Notes: generated by a model from the sequence alone, not told the origin. 60,821 bases of DNA from Candidatus Physcocola equi (GCA_018064855.1 JAGHUM010000070.1:1-60821); one strand, 5' to 3'; positions 1-9,562 are shown, numbered from the stretch's first letter. Made by a program: numbers and translations.

Positions 1-56
1 AGCTCCGCCACAGGAATAGGCAAATTATAAGAACCATTGGAAAGGAAAAAATCCTC

Positions 57-410
57 ATGCCTGATTGCCAGGATATAATTGATTACAGGATTTGGGGCGA
101 ACACCCGGAATACACCTGCCAGATAGACTGGGAATATGCAGTGGGTGAACTGTGCAATGCCGATTTCCACACCTTGCGTGAGGTGAGTGATGTATGGTGT
201 TTTGATAGTGACGGGCTTGCCGTCTATTATGGAGTGCCCTACTGGCGTGAAGAGAACAGGTTACAGGGAGGGTTCGCCGATAAGGAGGATTTTATGGAAA
301 GGGTTAGAGACCGCTCGCTTGTGGACATTAACAACCCAATGGGAGGAAAGGGTACGGAGTTTAACAACTATTGGGCAAAGTATGTGTATTACAGGTATAA
401 AATGAAGTAG
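57..410 (+). CDS. Hypothetical accessory protein, possibly 5'-truncated by the window edge
   Basis: I do not recognise this 117-residue protein. It is acidic and rich in Trp and Tyr, has no signal peptide or membrane segment, and looks cytosolic. The ATG at 57 has a purine-rich AAAGGA about ten bases upstream, but the same frame stays open back to base 3 with no stop, so this may be the C-terminal part of a longer protein beginning outside the window. In style (small, aromatic, no known domain) it resembles the accessory genes at 56770-58277. It lies upstream of, and converges on, the minus-strand housekeeping block. No function is assigned. Confidence 0.55.
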   Translation: MPDCQDIIDYRIWGEHPEYTCQIDWEYAVGELCNADFHTLREVSDVWCFDSDGLAVYYGVPYWREENRLQGGFADKEDFMERVRDRSLVDINNPMGGKGTEFNNYWAKYVYYRYKMK

Positions 411-569
411 GAAATACTGGTTTGCACAAAGAAGGTGTGGTTATTTACCTCCAAGGATATATTTACGGACTTGATTGCCTGCCGGGCAAACAAGTCAGTT
501 TTTTATTAAAGGATAATGGATTATTGCAGAGAAAACAAACCGAGTGGCATGCCATTATATTCCTCAAAT

Positions 570-588
570 AAGTCACTTAGTGTGACTT
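570..588. repeat. Small hairpin in the 411-666 intergenic gap
   Basis: AAGTCAC and GTGACTT form a 7-bp stem with a 5-base loop, between a plus-strand and a minus-strand gene. There is no strong T-run beside it, so terminator function is uncertain. Nothing else is recognisable in the 411-666 gap. Confidence 0.35.
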
Positions 589-666
589 CTCCTTGGATGT
601 TTTGCCTGCCTTCATGAAATGTTTTTTTTTAATAGTTACCATAGTGGTATAGCATACTTTTGCCTT

Positions 667-1242
667 TTATTTATTCTTTCTTTTCTTTTCCACACTCCAG
701 CCAAATTTGCCGATTTCTTCTCCTAATTTGTAGTAATGGCCGTGGTTGTAAGCAATTAGTTTTGCCCAATCCAAGTGAAATGTACCAGTTGCTGGGTCAA
801 TATAGTCTTTCTCTGCCAATACGTTCACTACGCGTGCAATGAACATGTCGTGAGAGCCAAGCGGAATGATTTGCTCGACTTTACATTCAATACTCAAAGG
901 ACTTTCTTCAATATACACACTGTCTATTACACTTGTTTTCCGGGGGGTGAGTTTCATTTCTTTGAATTTATTGAATTCACGTCCGCTTTTCACCCCACAC
1001 CAATCTGTGGCTTTGGCTATGTTTTCGTTTGTTAAATTGATTACAAACTCTCCGTGGCTTTTGATAATGCCATGGCTGTGTCGTTCTGGTCTTATGCTCA
1101 CATAACACATGGGGGGATTGGTGCAGATAGTGCCTACCCAACTGGCAGTAAAGACATTCATATCCTCATCCAGTTTACCGCAACTGATTAGGGCGGCAGG
1201 CACGGGATAAATCATGGTGCCTGGTTTGAAGGTTTCTTTCAT
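667..1242 (-). CDS. Flavin reductase family protein (flavoredoxin-like)
   Basis: A 191-residue protein of the flavin reductase-like FMN-binding split-barrel family, which binds FMN and transfers electrons or reduces flavins with NAD(P)H. Family features are the N-terminal stretch with PVPAALISC, then NVFTASWVGTICTNPP, SIRPERHSHGII and the FVINLTNE block, all typical of the FMN-binding core. Its length matches the flavoredoxin group. It is cytosolic with no signal peptide. It follows der by about 90 bases on the same strand and is the last gene of the minus-strand run from 6483. The physiological electron partner cannot be inferred from sequence. Confidence 0.88.
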   Translation of the reverse strand: MKETFKPGTMIYPVPAALISCGKLDEDMNVFTASWVGTICTNPPMCYVSIRPERHSHGIIKSHGEFVINLTNENIAKATDWCGVKSGREFNKFKEMKLTPRKTSVIDSVYIEESPLSIECKVEQIIPLGSHDMFIARVVNVLAEKDYIDPATGTFHLDWAKLIAYNHGHYYKLGEEIGKFGWSVEKKRKNK

Positions 1243-1328
1243 TGATGGGGTGCTTGTGTTTTATTGGTTACAATAAACCCCATTTGGATAAATCCAAACG
1301 GGGAGTATATTGAGCATAAGAGTTTCGC

Positions 1329-2648
1329 TTATTTGTCTCTCATGAAGATTCTGACAGGTGTGCCTTGGAAATCCCAATTGTCGCGCAATTTGTTTTCCAG
1401 GAATCGTTTGTATGGCTCGCGAACATACTGTGGCAGGTTCGCATAGAAGACAAACGTTGGCACTTTTGTGTTTTGAATCTGTGTTACGTATTTTATCTTT
1501 ACGTACTTTCCTTTTATGCTTGGCGGTGGAGTGTTTTCTATCAAAGGCAAGAAGAATTCGTTCAACTTGCTGGTTGTTACACGCTGCTTGCGGTTTTCAT
1601 ACACATGTTCTACCATTTCAAGCACTTTGAAGATGCGCTGCTTGTTGATGGCAGAAGTAAATACGATAGGGAAGTCCGTAAATGGAGCCATGCGTTCTCT
1701 GATGGCACGTTCCATTTCAAGGGTGGTCTTGCTTGATTTCTCTTCCACAAGGTCCCACTTGTTCACTACCACTACCAATCCTTTTTCATTTTTCTGAATC
1801 AACTGGAAGATGTTCATGTCCTGACTCTCAATGCCACGGGTGGCGTCTATCATCAGTACGCAGACGTCTGCCTCTTCAATGGCACGGATGGCGCGGATGA
1901 CGGAATAGTATTCCAAATCTTCGGTTACTTTTCCTTTCTTGCGGATACCTGCAGTATCTACCAAGATAAAATCATGTCCGTATTTGTTGTAGCGGGTGTT
2001 GGTGCTGTCGCGTGTTGTTCCGGCAATGTCGGTCACGATGTTTCGGTCTTCACCAATGAAAGCGTTGATGATCGACGATTTACCTGCATTAGGTCGGCCC
2101 ACAACAGCCACATGTGGCAGATTGGCTTCTTCGTCGTCTTCTTCGGTGTTGTTGGTGAACTTCGACATGATGGCGTCGAGCAAATCTCCTGTGCCAGATC
2201 CTGTCGCGCTTGAAATGCACCAAGGGTCTCCAAGACCGAGTTTGTAAAACTCTGGCGCTTGATATACCAGGGCGTTGTCATCAACTTTGTTTACAGCTAA
2301 AAATACTGGTTTCTTGGTTTGACGGAGAAGTTTTGCAACGTCTTGGTCTAATGTGGTGAGCCCTGTTTGCACGTCCACCAAAAACAATATGACGTCTGCT
2401 TCTTCCAATGCGAGTGTCACTTGACGACAGATTTCGCTTTCGAAAATATCGTCTGAGTTGACTACCCATCCGCCTGTGTCAATAATTGAAAACTCTTTCC
2501 CTGCCCATTGTACTTTTCCATACAGACGGTCACGGGTGGTGCCGCTCACGTCGTCCACAATCGCCTTACGGGTTTGGGTGAGGCGGTTGAATAACGTACT
2601 CTTACCTACGTTTGGGCGGCCTACTATGGCTACTATATTACTGCTCAT
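1329..2648 (-). CDS. der: Ribosome biogenesis GTPase Der (EngA)
   Basis: Essential double-GTPase needed for maturation of the 50S ribosomal subunit. The 439-residue protein has the usual family length and order. The first G domain carries GRPNVGKST at residues 10-18, DTGG near 57-60 and NKVD near 120. An acidic linker around 168-175 follows. The second G domain carries GRPNAGKSS near 184-192, DTAG near 231 and NKWD near 297. A C-terminal KH-like domain has the end typical of Der (GTPVRIFMR). The gene lies about 70 bases downstream of era on the same strand, so two ribosome-assembly GTPases are probably co-transcribed. Confidence 0.98.
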   Translation of the reverse strand: MSSNIVAIVGRPNVGKSTLFNRLTQTRKAIVDDVSGTTRDRLYGKVQWAGKEFSIIDTGGWVVNSDDIFESEICRQVTLALEEADVILFLVDVQTGLTTLDQDVAKLLRQTKKPVFLAVNKVDDNALVYQAPEFYKLGLGDPWCISSATGSGTGDLLDAIMSKFTNNTEEDDEEANLPHVAVVGRPNAGKSSIINAFIGEDRNIVTDIAGTTRDSTNTRYNKYGHDFILVDTAGIRKKGKVTEDLEYYSVIRAIRAIEEADVCVLMIDATRGIESQDMNIFQLIQKNEKGLVVVVNKWDLVEEKSSKTTLEMERAIRERMAPFTDFPIVFTSAINKQRIFKVLEMVEHVYENRKQRVTTSKLNEFFLPLIENTPPPSIKGKYVKIKYVTQIQNTKVPTFVFYANLPQYVREPYKRFLENKLRDNWDFQGTPVRIFMRDK

Positions 2649-2720
2649 TTTTCTGCTTTTCTATTGTTACGTTTGTTTTTCTGCTTTGTCGGGTTTTGAA
2701 TGTCGCGTTTGTGGCTTTGT

Positions 2721-3602
2721 TTATTCCGGTTTGTAGCCAAACGCTTTAAGCAGACGATCTTTGTTTCTCCAGTCTTTTTCTACTTTCACAAACATCTCCA
2801 AAAAGACTTTCTTTTGGAAAAAGTCTTCGATGTCTTTTCTGGCTTCCATGCCGATTTTCTTCAGCATGCAACCTCCTTTGCCGATGATGATGCCTTTCTG
2901 GGAGTCTCGTTCAACATAGATCACCGTGTTGATGTTGATGTGCTTGTCATCTTCCTTGAATTGCTCAACAACGACTTCTACAGAGTATGGAATTTCTCGG
3001 TCGTAGTTCTTCAATATCTTTTCGCGGATGATTTCTGTGACAAAGAAACGGGCAGGTTTGTCCGTCATTTGATCTTTATCAAAGAATGGTGGGCATTCCG
3101 GCAGTTGCTCTTTGATGCGCTTTAGCAAATATTCCAGGTTGAAATTGTTCTTGGCTGAAATAGGAATGATTTCCGCTTTGGGAATCAACGCATGCCATTT
3201 TTCAACCAAGTCGCCCAATTTTTCCTGGTCTGTCAGGTCTATCTTGTTGATGACGAGGATGCATGGGGCAGGGTTCTTTGAAACCCTTTCAATGAAATCA
3301 TGGTTTTTGTCCACGCTTTCCACCACGTCTGTCACATAGATTAGGATGTCGGCATCTTTGAGGGCGCTCATTGAAAAATTGAGCATATCCTCCTGTAATT
3401 TGTAGTTGGGTTTCAACACGCCGGGTGTGTCGGAATAGACGATTTGAAAGTCTTCTCCGTTCACTATTCCCATTATACGGTGGCGGGTGGTTTGCGCTTT
3501 TGATGTGATGATGGAAAGACGTTCTCCTACCAACGCGTTCATGAGTGTGCTTTTCCCTACGTTCGGGTTCCCAACGATATTTACAAATCCGGATTTATGC
3601 AT
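2721..3602 (-). CDS. era: GTPase Era
   Basis: Era binds 16S rRNA near its 3' end and acts in 30S subunit assembly. The 293-residue protein has Walker A GNPNVGKST at residues 11-19, the switch motif DTPG near 59, NKID near 120 and a C-terminal KH domain with the GKGG loop near 245, which is the full Era architecture at normal length. The ATG at 3602 begins the typical HKSGFVNIVG start. It sits in a same-strand series with der downstream and DUF2461 upstream. Confidence 0.98.
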   Translation of the reverse strand: MHKSGFVNIVGNPNVGKSTLMNALVGERLSIITSKAQTTRHRIMGIVNGEDFQIVYSDTPGVLKPNYKLQEDMLNFSMSALKDADILIYVTDVVESVDKNHDFIERVSKNPAPCILVINKIDLTDQEKLGDLVEKWHALIPKAEIIPISAKNNFNLEYLLKRIKEQLPECPPFFDKDQMTDKPARFFVTEIIREKILKNYDREIPYSVEVVVEQFKEDDKHININTVIYVERDSQKGIIIGKGGCMLKKIGMEARKDIEDFFQKKVFLEMFVKVEKDWRNKDRLLKAFGYKPE

Positions 3603-3662
3603 CTCTTTGTTTTTTCAATTTGCTAATAATCTACAAAATTAGTGATTTTTCCCGAATACTTC

Positions 3663-4331
3663 TTATTCCCCAACGATTATATCGTTGAGATAGGTGCTCA
3701 TACGAATGGTTTTCCTGAATAGTTCGACAACTTTCTGTGGAAAGTCTTCTTTTTGCACATCTTCATCTGTGAATTGATGCTCTGCCATGAAATCTTTCAT
3801 TTTCAGGTATTCTTCGCATTCATATTCACCTGTGAATCCCATTGGCAGTCGTTTCAGTTTTTGTGTGCTGATTATGCGGAAATCGTTTTTGATTTCTGGC
3901 GCTTCAAACACGTTTCTCCATTCTTCTGGGAAATTTACAATCACATCGCGCACTCGATTCAGTTGCGGCTTCTCCAGGCAATAGACGCCAGTGACCGCCA
4001 GACTGTTATTGTCTGGTTCTATGTGTAAGTAATATCCGCTTAACAGACTTTTTCTGCCGCCGCGGGGTGCTATAAATGCCCCGAAATGACGCTTGTATGG
4101 CGATTTGTCCGGAGAAAAACGGGTGTCCCGGTTAAATCGATACATGCAGTCTTTGGGCTCCAGAGGTTCAATCGAAGAGTCCATTGAACGCAGTTCCTCG
4201 ATGAGATAGGCAACAATTTCAATCCAATCTTCTTTTGCGGTCTCATAGTCTTTCTTGTGCTCGTAAAAGTAGGGACGGTTGTTGTTGGCTCGTATGTTTC
4301 TTAAAAATGTCAATATGCGGTCTGTTCTCAT
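3663..4331 (-). CDS. DUF2461 family protein
   Basis: A 222-residue protein matching the DUF2461 (TIGR02453) family of unknown function. Recognisable parts are the start with LTFLRNIRANNNRPYFYEHK, the central YRFNRDTRFSPDKSPYKRHFGAFI segment and the glycine/arginine stretch APRGGRKS, all characteristic of this family. No signal peptide or membrane segment is visible. Its start lies one base beyond the stop of the transglycosylase gene, so the two are translationally close and surely co-transcribed. The biochemical role is unknown. Confidence 0.9.
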   Translation of the reverse strand: MRTDRILTFLRNIRANNNRPYFYEHKKDYETAKEDWIEIVAYLIEELRSMDSSIEPLEPKDCMYRFNRDTRFSPDKSPYKRHFGAFIAPRGGRKSLLSGYYLHIEPDNNSLAVTGVYCLEKPQLNRVRDVIVNFPEEWRNVFEAPEIKNDFRIISTQKLKRLPMGFTGEYECEEYLKMKDFMAEHQFTDEDVQKEDFPQKVVELFRKTIRMSTYLNDIIVGE

Positions 4332-4332
4332 C

Positions 4333-5271
4333 TTAATTGTCTTTTCTTCCTTCGCAAGCCAGTCTGATAACGTATGGTTTTCTCTTCGGATTTGGCAAGG
4401 TGTTGGTTCTCAGCCAGAAATTCTCTTCCTTCAAAAGACGATAACTCAACCCAAATTCCTTTGCCCATGCGGCCAGGTCTTGTATGGTGGAATCCACCAC
4501 CACGGTGTCCACCTTTGGAGTAGGGTAGAGTTGGTCTTCTCGCAATTGGAATCCATACGCTTCAGGGTTTTCCATCAACGTCTTCATGGCCAGGATGCGG
4601 AATACGTAGCGGTTGGTTTCTTCTGGCAGGTTCATGTCGTAAAATGTCTCTGCAAGTTGCTCTTTTTTCTTCTTTACCAAGCGGCCTTGCCCGGCATTGT
4701 AGGAGGCTGCAGACATGTCCCAGCGGCCTAATGCCTCATAACTCTTGCGCATGTATTTGCATGCTGCTCTTGTTTCTTTCTCTATATTGTAACGTTCATC
4801 CACGTCACTGTCCACTTGCAACCCGTATTCTTTTGCTGCTTCTGGAATCATCTGCCATAATCCTGCAGCTTTTGCTGGTGAATATGCAACCGGATTGAGG
4901 TTGCTTTCAATGGCTGCCAGGTATTTCAAATCGTCTGGCATGCCCTCTTCTTTCAATATTTTTTCTATTATTGGAAAATATCGGTGCGCTCTTTTGAGTA
5001 TCTGCATGGTGCCGTTGTGGCTGTAGCAGCAACCCATGATTTCTCTGTCGAAACGCTCACGCACATAGGGGTTGTTGAGCTCCAATTCTTCCCCACACCA
5101 GCTGACTTTTTGTGGGATCTGTGGGACTAATATGTGTAAGGTGTCAAGTTGGTACAATGGCGCATCCGCTTTTTTCAACTGCTCATCACATTTGCAGCAG
5201 CTTGTCATCGCCTGCATGCTCAGCAGCGCCATTACTATCATTGGTCGTATCCTGAAGCCTTTTTTTCTCAT
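4333..5271 (-). CDS. Lytic transglycosylase, SLT domain, putative lipoprotein
   Basis: A 312-residue MltD-like peptidoglycan lytic transglycosylase. The N-terminus has basic residues, a hydrophobic stretch and a lipobox-like AMTSC, suggesting a lipoprotein. The SLT domain shows the catalytic Glu in AAIESNLNP, followed by SPAKAAGLWQMIPEAAKEYGL and later the ASYNAGQGRL motif, all diagnostic of family 1 transglycosylases. It lacks the LysM repeats common in MltD, ending instead in about 90 residues without a clear domain. It would cleave glycan strands in the periplasm during wall remodelling. It lies between the universal stress protein and DUF2461 genes on the same strand. Confidence 0.93.
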   Translation of the reverse strand: MRKKGFRIRPMIVMALLSMQAMTSCCKCDEQLKKADAPLYQLDTLHILVPQIPQKVSWCGEELELNNPYVRERFDREIMGCCYSHNGTMQILKRAHRYFPIIEKILKEEGMPDDLKYLAAIESNLNPVAYSPAKAAGLWQMIPEAAKEYGLQVDSDVDERYNIEKETRAACKYMRKSYEALGRWDMSAASYNAGQGRLVKKKKEQLAETFYDMNLPEETNRYVFRILAMKTLMENPEAYGFQLREDQLYPTPKVDTVVVDSTIQDLAAWAKEFGLSYRLLKEENFWLRTNTLPNPKRKPYVIRLACEGRKDN

Positions 5272-5304
5272 TTTTTTCTTCTCTGTATGTTTGTTGTCCG
5301 GGGG

Positions 5305-6483
5305 TTATGAGTGAAATACCAGCATAGATGTGTCGGTATGGAAAATCATGCGCTTTGCTACACTTGGGTTGAACAAGCGGACAAAAAGACTTCTGCGGTG
5401 GGTGTTCATTGAAATGACGTCGATATTGTTCTCTTGAACGAATTGGTCAAGAGTTTGCAGGGTGTTGTCTTTCTCCACCATGTGAACTTCCGTTTCAAGG
5501 TCCGGATATTTTTTCTTGAAGTAATCTCTTGTTCCGTTAAGCATGATCTCATTGCGGACAAGTTTCTCGTAGTCTTCTTTTTCGTCCCATTCTGCCTCGC
5601 TTGGTAAATGGAAGATGTGAACTTTAATATGGAATGGCTTCATAAGCCTCATCAATTGTTCAAAGGCCATTTGGTCTTCATTCTCAAATCGGGTGGCGTA
5701 TGCGATGTTTTTGATGTCTTCAAAACTGTTCAAGGTTGTGTTTTCACTGACTGTGAAGACTGGAACTTTACTGCGTTCAATAACTTCGGCTGTTACGCTG
5801 CCAATCAAATTCGGACTTTTTTTGTTGCTGCCATGTGTGCCCATAATGATTAAAATAGGTTGGATGGCGCGGCTGTGTTCTAGAATTACCTCTTCTGGGA
5901 TGCCTTCTTTGATGGAGAATGAGTAGTTGACGTTTGGCAACTCTTTCTTTGCAATCATGCTTTGGAGTTTTTCTGATAACTCATCTCGGTTTTTGATGGC
6001 CTCGTTTATTATCTGTTCAGTCTCTTTTTCTCTCTTGGTGCTTGCTTGTCCTGTAAGTAGCGACTGACCTTTAAGAAGAGTCTGACCGGTCAGAAAGTCC
6101 TCAATAAGGTTGCCTCTTGGGGCTGCTTCGTAGGCATGAAGAAGGCTGACCTGGCATCCGTAACATCTTGCCAGATGAAAGGCGATGCGTATGTTTTTTT
6201 CGCTATACGAACTGAAATCAATCGGCACAAGCAGACATCCGTTGTTGCTTTCTGCTTTCACGGCTTGCTTGACTTCGTAGTTGGTTCGCATCTCATCTTC
6301 AATGCGTGCCGCCGCCGGTAGGTCGCTTTCTATTACGCGGACGCGTACATAGTCTCCTGCAATCTCTCCACCAACCGGACTAATTTCTGATTTTATCCCG
6401 TGGGACAATAATTCTAATTGTACCGATTGTGCTATTTCTGTGCTGTGGATGGCTAGCGTAACCAGTTTTTCTGTCTCGTTCAT
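5305..6483 (-). CDS. Universal stress protein with tandem Usp domains and N-terminal DUF2007-like segment
   Basis: A 392-residue cytosolic protein. Residues about 1-75 resemble the DUF2007 putative signal-transducing fold (the TEIAQSVQLELLSHGI stretch). Two Usp domains follow. The first begins at LVPIDFSSYSEKNIRIAF and ends with the ATP-binding-type IIMGTHGSNKKSPNLIGSV motif. The second begins near IKNIAYATRF and ends with ISMNTHRRSLFVRLFNPSVAKR, a degenerate version of G-2x-G-9x-G(S/T). Tandem Usp proteins are common in Bacteroidetes; the DUF2007 fusion is the less usual part. It is the first gene of the minus-strand run. Confidence 0.88.
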   Translation of the reverse strand: MNETEKLVTLAIHSTEIAQSVQLELLSHGIKSEISPVGGEIAGDYVRVRVIESDLPAAARIEDEMRTNYEVKQAVKAESNNGCLLVPIDFSSYSEKNIRIAFHLARCYGCQVSLLHAYEAAPRGNLIEDFLTGQTLLKGQSLLTGQASTKREKETEQIINEAIKNRDELSEKLQSMIAKKELPNVNYSFSIKEGIPEEVILEHSRAIQPILIIMGTHGSNKKSPNLIGSVTAEVIERSKVPVFTVSENTTLNSFEDIKNIAYATRFENEDQMAFEQLMRLMKPFHIKVHIFHLPSEAEWDEKEDYEKLVRNEIMLNGTRDYFKKKYPDLETEVHMVEKDNTLQTLDQFVQENNIDVISMNTHRRSLFVRLFNPSVAKRMIFHTDTSMLVFHS

Positions 6484-6661
6484 CTGCTTTCAATTATTAT
6501 TATCGGCTTGTATGCTTATTGCATACTTTTCACCAAATACAAAGATAGTAAATCCTTTGAAATTTTCAAAAAACGTCCTTCATTTTGCTTCTGTTATTGG
6601 CTTCTTGGTGTTCTGTTTTAGTTTATTTTGCATATCTCATCCTTTTATGCTAATTTTGAGT

Positions 6662-6669
6662 TACCTTTG
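6662..6669 (+). promoter_or_regulatory. Bacteroidetes -7 box upstream of ispE
   Basis: TACCTTTG matches the TAnnTTTG -7 consensus and lies 19 bases before the ispE ATG. No good -33 TTTG at the standard distance was found. Confidence 0.55.
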
Positions 6670-6688
6670 ACGCATTTGTAAATCGTAA

Positions 6689-7519
6689 ATGATAGTTTTT
6701 CCTAACGTTAAAATAAACTTGGGACTCAACATCGTTGAAAAAAGGCCTGACGGATACCACAATCTGGAAACGGTCTTTTATCCGGTCCCTCTTTGTGAAG
6801 CTCTTGAGATTGTCCCTGCAAAAGGGGATTCTGATGTGCTTAATGTTTTTGGAGCCCAGGTCTCTGGAGATCCGAATGCCAACCTGGTCATGCGCGCTTT
6901 GTCTGCTCTCCGCAAAGATTTCCCCCAAATACCTGCATTGGAAGTATCGCTTCTCAAAAAACTCCCTATGGGTGCAGGCCTTGGTGGTGGCTCAAGCGAT
7001 GGCGCTTTTATGCTGAAAATGCTGAATGAATGCTATGGTTTGGGTCTTTCCCAGCAGCAACTTATTGAATATGCGGCAAAATTGGGTGCGGATTGCCCTT
7101 TCTTTTTGGTGAATAAACCTGTTTATGCCACAGGAATTGGCGAAATTATGCAACCTGTCGGTATGTCTTTGGAAGGTTATTCTATTGTTTTGGTCAAGCC
7201 GGATGTGTTTGTCTCAACGAAAGAGGCTTTCGCGGGTATTAAGCCTAAACCGACTTCTTTGTCGGCTCGCGATATTGTGAGTATGCCAGTGGAACAATGG
7301 AAGGACTTACTTGTAAATGATTTTGAAAATACCATTTTCCCTCTTCATCCAGAAATTGCAGAAGTGAAGGATAAATTGTATTCTGCCGGCGCGGTCTATT
7401 CCGCCATGTCCGGTTCTGGGGCGTCTGTTCTTGCTTTGTTCGCTCCGGGCAAGGATGTCCCTTCCCCAGCGCTTTTCCCTGGATGCTTCTTTTTTCAGAC
7501 GGTATTACCGCCGATATAG
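6689..7519 (+). CDS. ispE: 4-diphosphocytidyl-2-C-methyl-D-erythritol kinase
   Basis: GHMP-family kinase that phosphorylates CDP-methylerythritol with ATP in the MEP pathway of isoprenoid synthesis. The 276-residue protein has the IspE start (FPNVKINLGLNIVEKRPDGYHN), the GHMP ATP loop PMGAGLGGGSSDGA near residue 92, and the C-terminal SAGAVYSAMSGSGASVLALF motif. Length and order are normal. A plus-strand -7 box lies just upstream, and it is divergent from the universal stress protein gene. The EFR1 gene follows after about 20 bases, so they may form a transcription unit. Confidence 0.97.
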   Translation: MIVFPNVKINLGLNIVEKRPDGYHNLETVFYPVPLCEALEIVPAKGDSDVLNVFGAQVSGDPNANLVMRALSALRKDFPQIPALEVSLLKKLPMGAGLGGGSSDGAFMLKMLNECYGLGLSQQQLIEYAAKLGADCPFFLVNKPVYATGIGEIMQPVGMSLEGYSIVLVKPDVFVSTKEAFAGIKPKPTSLSARDIVSMPVEQWKDLLVNDFENTIFPLHPEIAEVKDKLYSAGAVYSAMSGSGASVLALFAPGKDVPSPALFPGCFFFQTVLPPI

Positions 7520-7540
7520 TTTCACGAATTCTTATTTTAA

Positions 7541-8329
7541 ATGATATTTTATTATACATCAACAGGCAACTCGCAGTGGGTGGCTGAAAAACTTGAACAT
7601 TTACTTGAAGAAAGTATATATTCAATAAATACAATCGCAAAGGACGGATATTCTTCAACGGATTTTGAACTGACGGAAGGTGAACGCATCATATTTGTCT
7701 TTCCTGTCCATTCTTGGAATGTGCCTGCTGTTGTGAGGAAATTTATCAGCAAACTTAGTGTGGAGGGTACACCAAGTGCTGTTTATGCTGTGTGTACTTG
7801 CGGTGATGACTGCGGTAAAACAAATGAGAATTTGTCAACAATGTTGGATCTGATAGGTTTGAAACTCAATGCGTGCTTTTCTGTCCAGATGCCTAATAAC
7901 TATGTGCTGATGCCTGGCTTTAATATTGATGATCCAAGTGTGCAGCATAAAAAAATGATAGAAGCAGTGACTACGGTTGAGCAAATAGCTGATAAAATTC
8001 TGTCGGGGAATTGTGATGCGAAGGGGTTCTATACTTCTGGGACTTTCCCATGGACCAAATCAGTTTTGCTTTACCAGTATTTCAAGCGAGTTCAGTGTGG
8101 GCGCACTCCTTTCAAAGCGACGGATGCGTGTGTGGGTTGTGGCTTGTGTGCGCAGGTTTGCCCTGAAAATAATATACGAATGCAGTCGAATGGCAGACCG
8201 CAATGGCGTAATCATTGCACTCAATGTGCTGCTTGTTTTCATCATTGCCCCAAAAATGCGGTGCAATATGGCTCTGTCACCAAAGGAAAAGGGCAGTATC
8301 TCAACTCTCATGTGAAGTTTGATGACTGA
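7541..8329 (+). CDS. EFR1 family flavodoxin/ferredoxin
   Basis: A 262-residue electron-transfer protein with an N-terminal flavodoxin-like domain (YYTSTGNSQWVA phosphate loop at residues 4-15) and a C-terminal 2[4Fe-4S] ferredoxin domain. The cluster ligands are visible as CVGCGLCAQVCP and CTQCAACFHHCP. This combination defines the EFR1 family, widespread in anaerobes with mostly unknown partners. It is cytosolic with no signal peptide. It starts about 20 bases after ispE and is followed by a strong bidirectional hairpin. A redox role in anaerobic metabolism is likely, but no substrate can be named. Confidence 0.92.
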   Translation: MIFYYTSTGNSQWVAEKLEHLLEESIYSINTIAKDGYSSTDFELTEGERIIFVFPVHSWNVPAVVRKFISKLSVEGTPSAVYAVCTCGDDCGKTNENLSTMLDLIGLKLNACFSVQMPNNYVLMPGFNIDDPSVQHKKMIEAVTTVEQIADKILSGNCDAKGFYTSGTFPWTKSVLLYQYFKRVQCGRTPFKATDACVGCGLCAQVCPENNIRMQSNGRPQWRNHCTQCAACFHHCPKNAVQYGSVTKGKGQYLNSHVKFDD

Positions 8330-8380
8330 GGATCTTTTGTGGTTTATTGAGAAAAAGCGTTTTTATTTTCAAATATATTA

Positions 8381-8411
8381 GTAAGGCAGTGACGTGGCGT
8401 CACTGCCTTAC
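8381..8411. terminator. Bidirectional hairpin between convergent genes
   Basis: Fourteen-bp perfect stem (GTAAGGCAGTGACG and its complement) with a 3-base loop, placed between the convergent EFR1 and MetE-like genes. The T-tails are weak, but the position fits a shared terminator. Confidence 0.75.
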
Positions 8412-8434
8412 TTAATCTAGATGTCTTCTTATGC

Positions 8435-9562
8435 TTATTGGTTGCCCCAGACTTCTTCTGCTATTTCTTTCACCAATTTCAGTTTTGCCCATTGTTCTTC
8501 TTCCGTTAACTTATTTCCTATTTCACAAGAGGCAAATCCGCACTGCGGACTGAGGTAGAGACGGTTGAGAGGGATATACTTCGCTGCCTCGTGGATGCGT
8601 GCTATTACTTCTGATTTGTTTTCTAATTGTGGCGTTTTTGTTGTAATTAGGCCTAAGATCACTTTCTTGTCGGCAGACACCTTTTCTAACGGCGCAAAAC
8701 CACCGGAACGTGCGTCGTCATATTCTAAGAACAGCGCATCTACATTTTCCCTTGCAAATACATAGTCGGCAACCGAATCGTATGGACCGCTTGTGAAAAA
8801 CGTGGAATGGTAATTGCCTCGGCAAATGTGAGAAGTAACGGTAAGGTCAGATGGTTTGCCTTCGAGTGCCAGGTTGTTTACTTTTAGCAGTTGTGCCTTT
8901 ACAATATCAAGGTCTATGCCAAGTGCCTGGTATCTCTGCTTTGCAGCATCGCCAACAATGGCCCCCCACGTACAGTCGTCGAGCTGAAGGTTGCGGCAGC
9001 CAGCCTCGTAAAACTGCCTTATGACTTCTTGATAGGCTGTTCCTATAGCATGAATGAGTTCGTCGTTTGTTGGGTAAATCTTTCTGGTGGAAGCAAAGTT
9101 GGCTGGAACAATGAGTTGTTGGAACATTTGTGCGGGTGCCGGTATGGTGTATTTTGCAACCGTGTTGTCATCTTCAAACTGTTTCAAAAATTTGAAGTAT
9201 TCAACAAAAGGATGTTTCATTGCTTTTATTGGTCCAACGAGGTATGTGTCTTCCAGCGAAGCCAACTCGCCATTGAACTGCACGCCTCCACCTGTCTGCT
9301 TGTGGCCGATTCCTTCAAAACCCCACATAAAGTCGAGGTGCCAATAGGTTCTTCTGAACTCGCCATCTGTTATAATGTGGAAACCTAGTGATTTCTGTTT
9401 GTTGACGACGTTCACAATGGCTTCGTTCACAGTCTTGTCGTATTGTTCCTGACTAATTCTCCCTTCTTTGAAAGCCAATTTGGCGTCTTTTAGCGCTTGT
9501 GGTCTTAAAAAACTACCTACGAAATCGTATCGCGCTGGTGATGTTATTTTTGTATTCGACAT
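8435..9562 (-). CDS. Core-MetE-like cobalamin-independent methionine synthase family protein
   Basis: A 375-residue protein homologous to the C-terminal catalytic barrel of MetE and lacking the N-terminal half, like YxjG/YxjH. Likely zinc and homocysteine ligands are visible: His and Cys in SHICRGN, Glu in ALFLEYDD and Cys in SPQCGFAS. The N-terminal SFLRPQALKDA is typical of this subfamily. It probably transfers a methyl group to homocysteine or a related thiol, but the methyl donor of such short forms is not certain. It is divergent from an Lrp/AsnC regulator, an arrangement consistent with regulation by amino-acid status. Confidence 0.88.
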   Translation of the reverse strand: MSNTKITSPARYDFVGSFLRPQALKDAKLAFKEGRISQEQYDKTVNEAIVNVVNKQKSLGFHIITDGEFRRTYWHLDFMWGFEGIGHKQTGGGVQFNGELASLEDTYLVGPIKAMKHPFVEYFKFLKQFEDDNTVAKYTIPAPAQMFQQLIVPANFASTRKIYPTNDELIHAIGTAYQEVIRQFYEAGCRNLQLDDCTWGAIVGDAAKQRYQALGIDLDIVKAQLLKVNNLALEGKPSDLTVTSHICRGNYHSTFFTSGPYDSVADYVFARENVDALFLEYDDARSGGFAPLEKVSADKKVILGLITTKTPQLENKSEVIARIHEAAKYIPLNRLYLSPQCGFASCEIGNKLTEEEQWAKLKLVKEIAEEVWGNQ

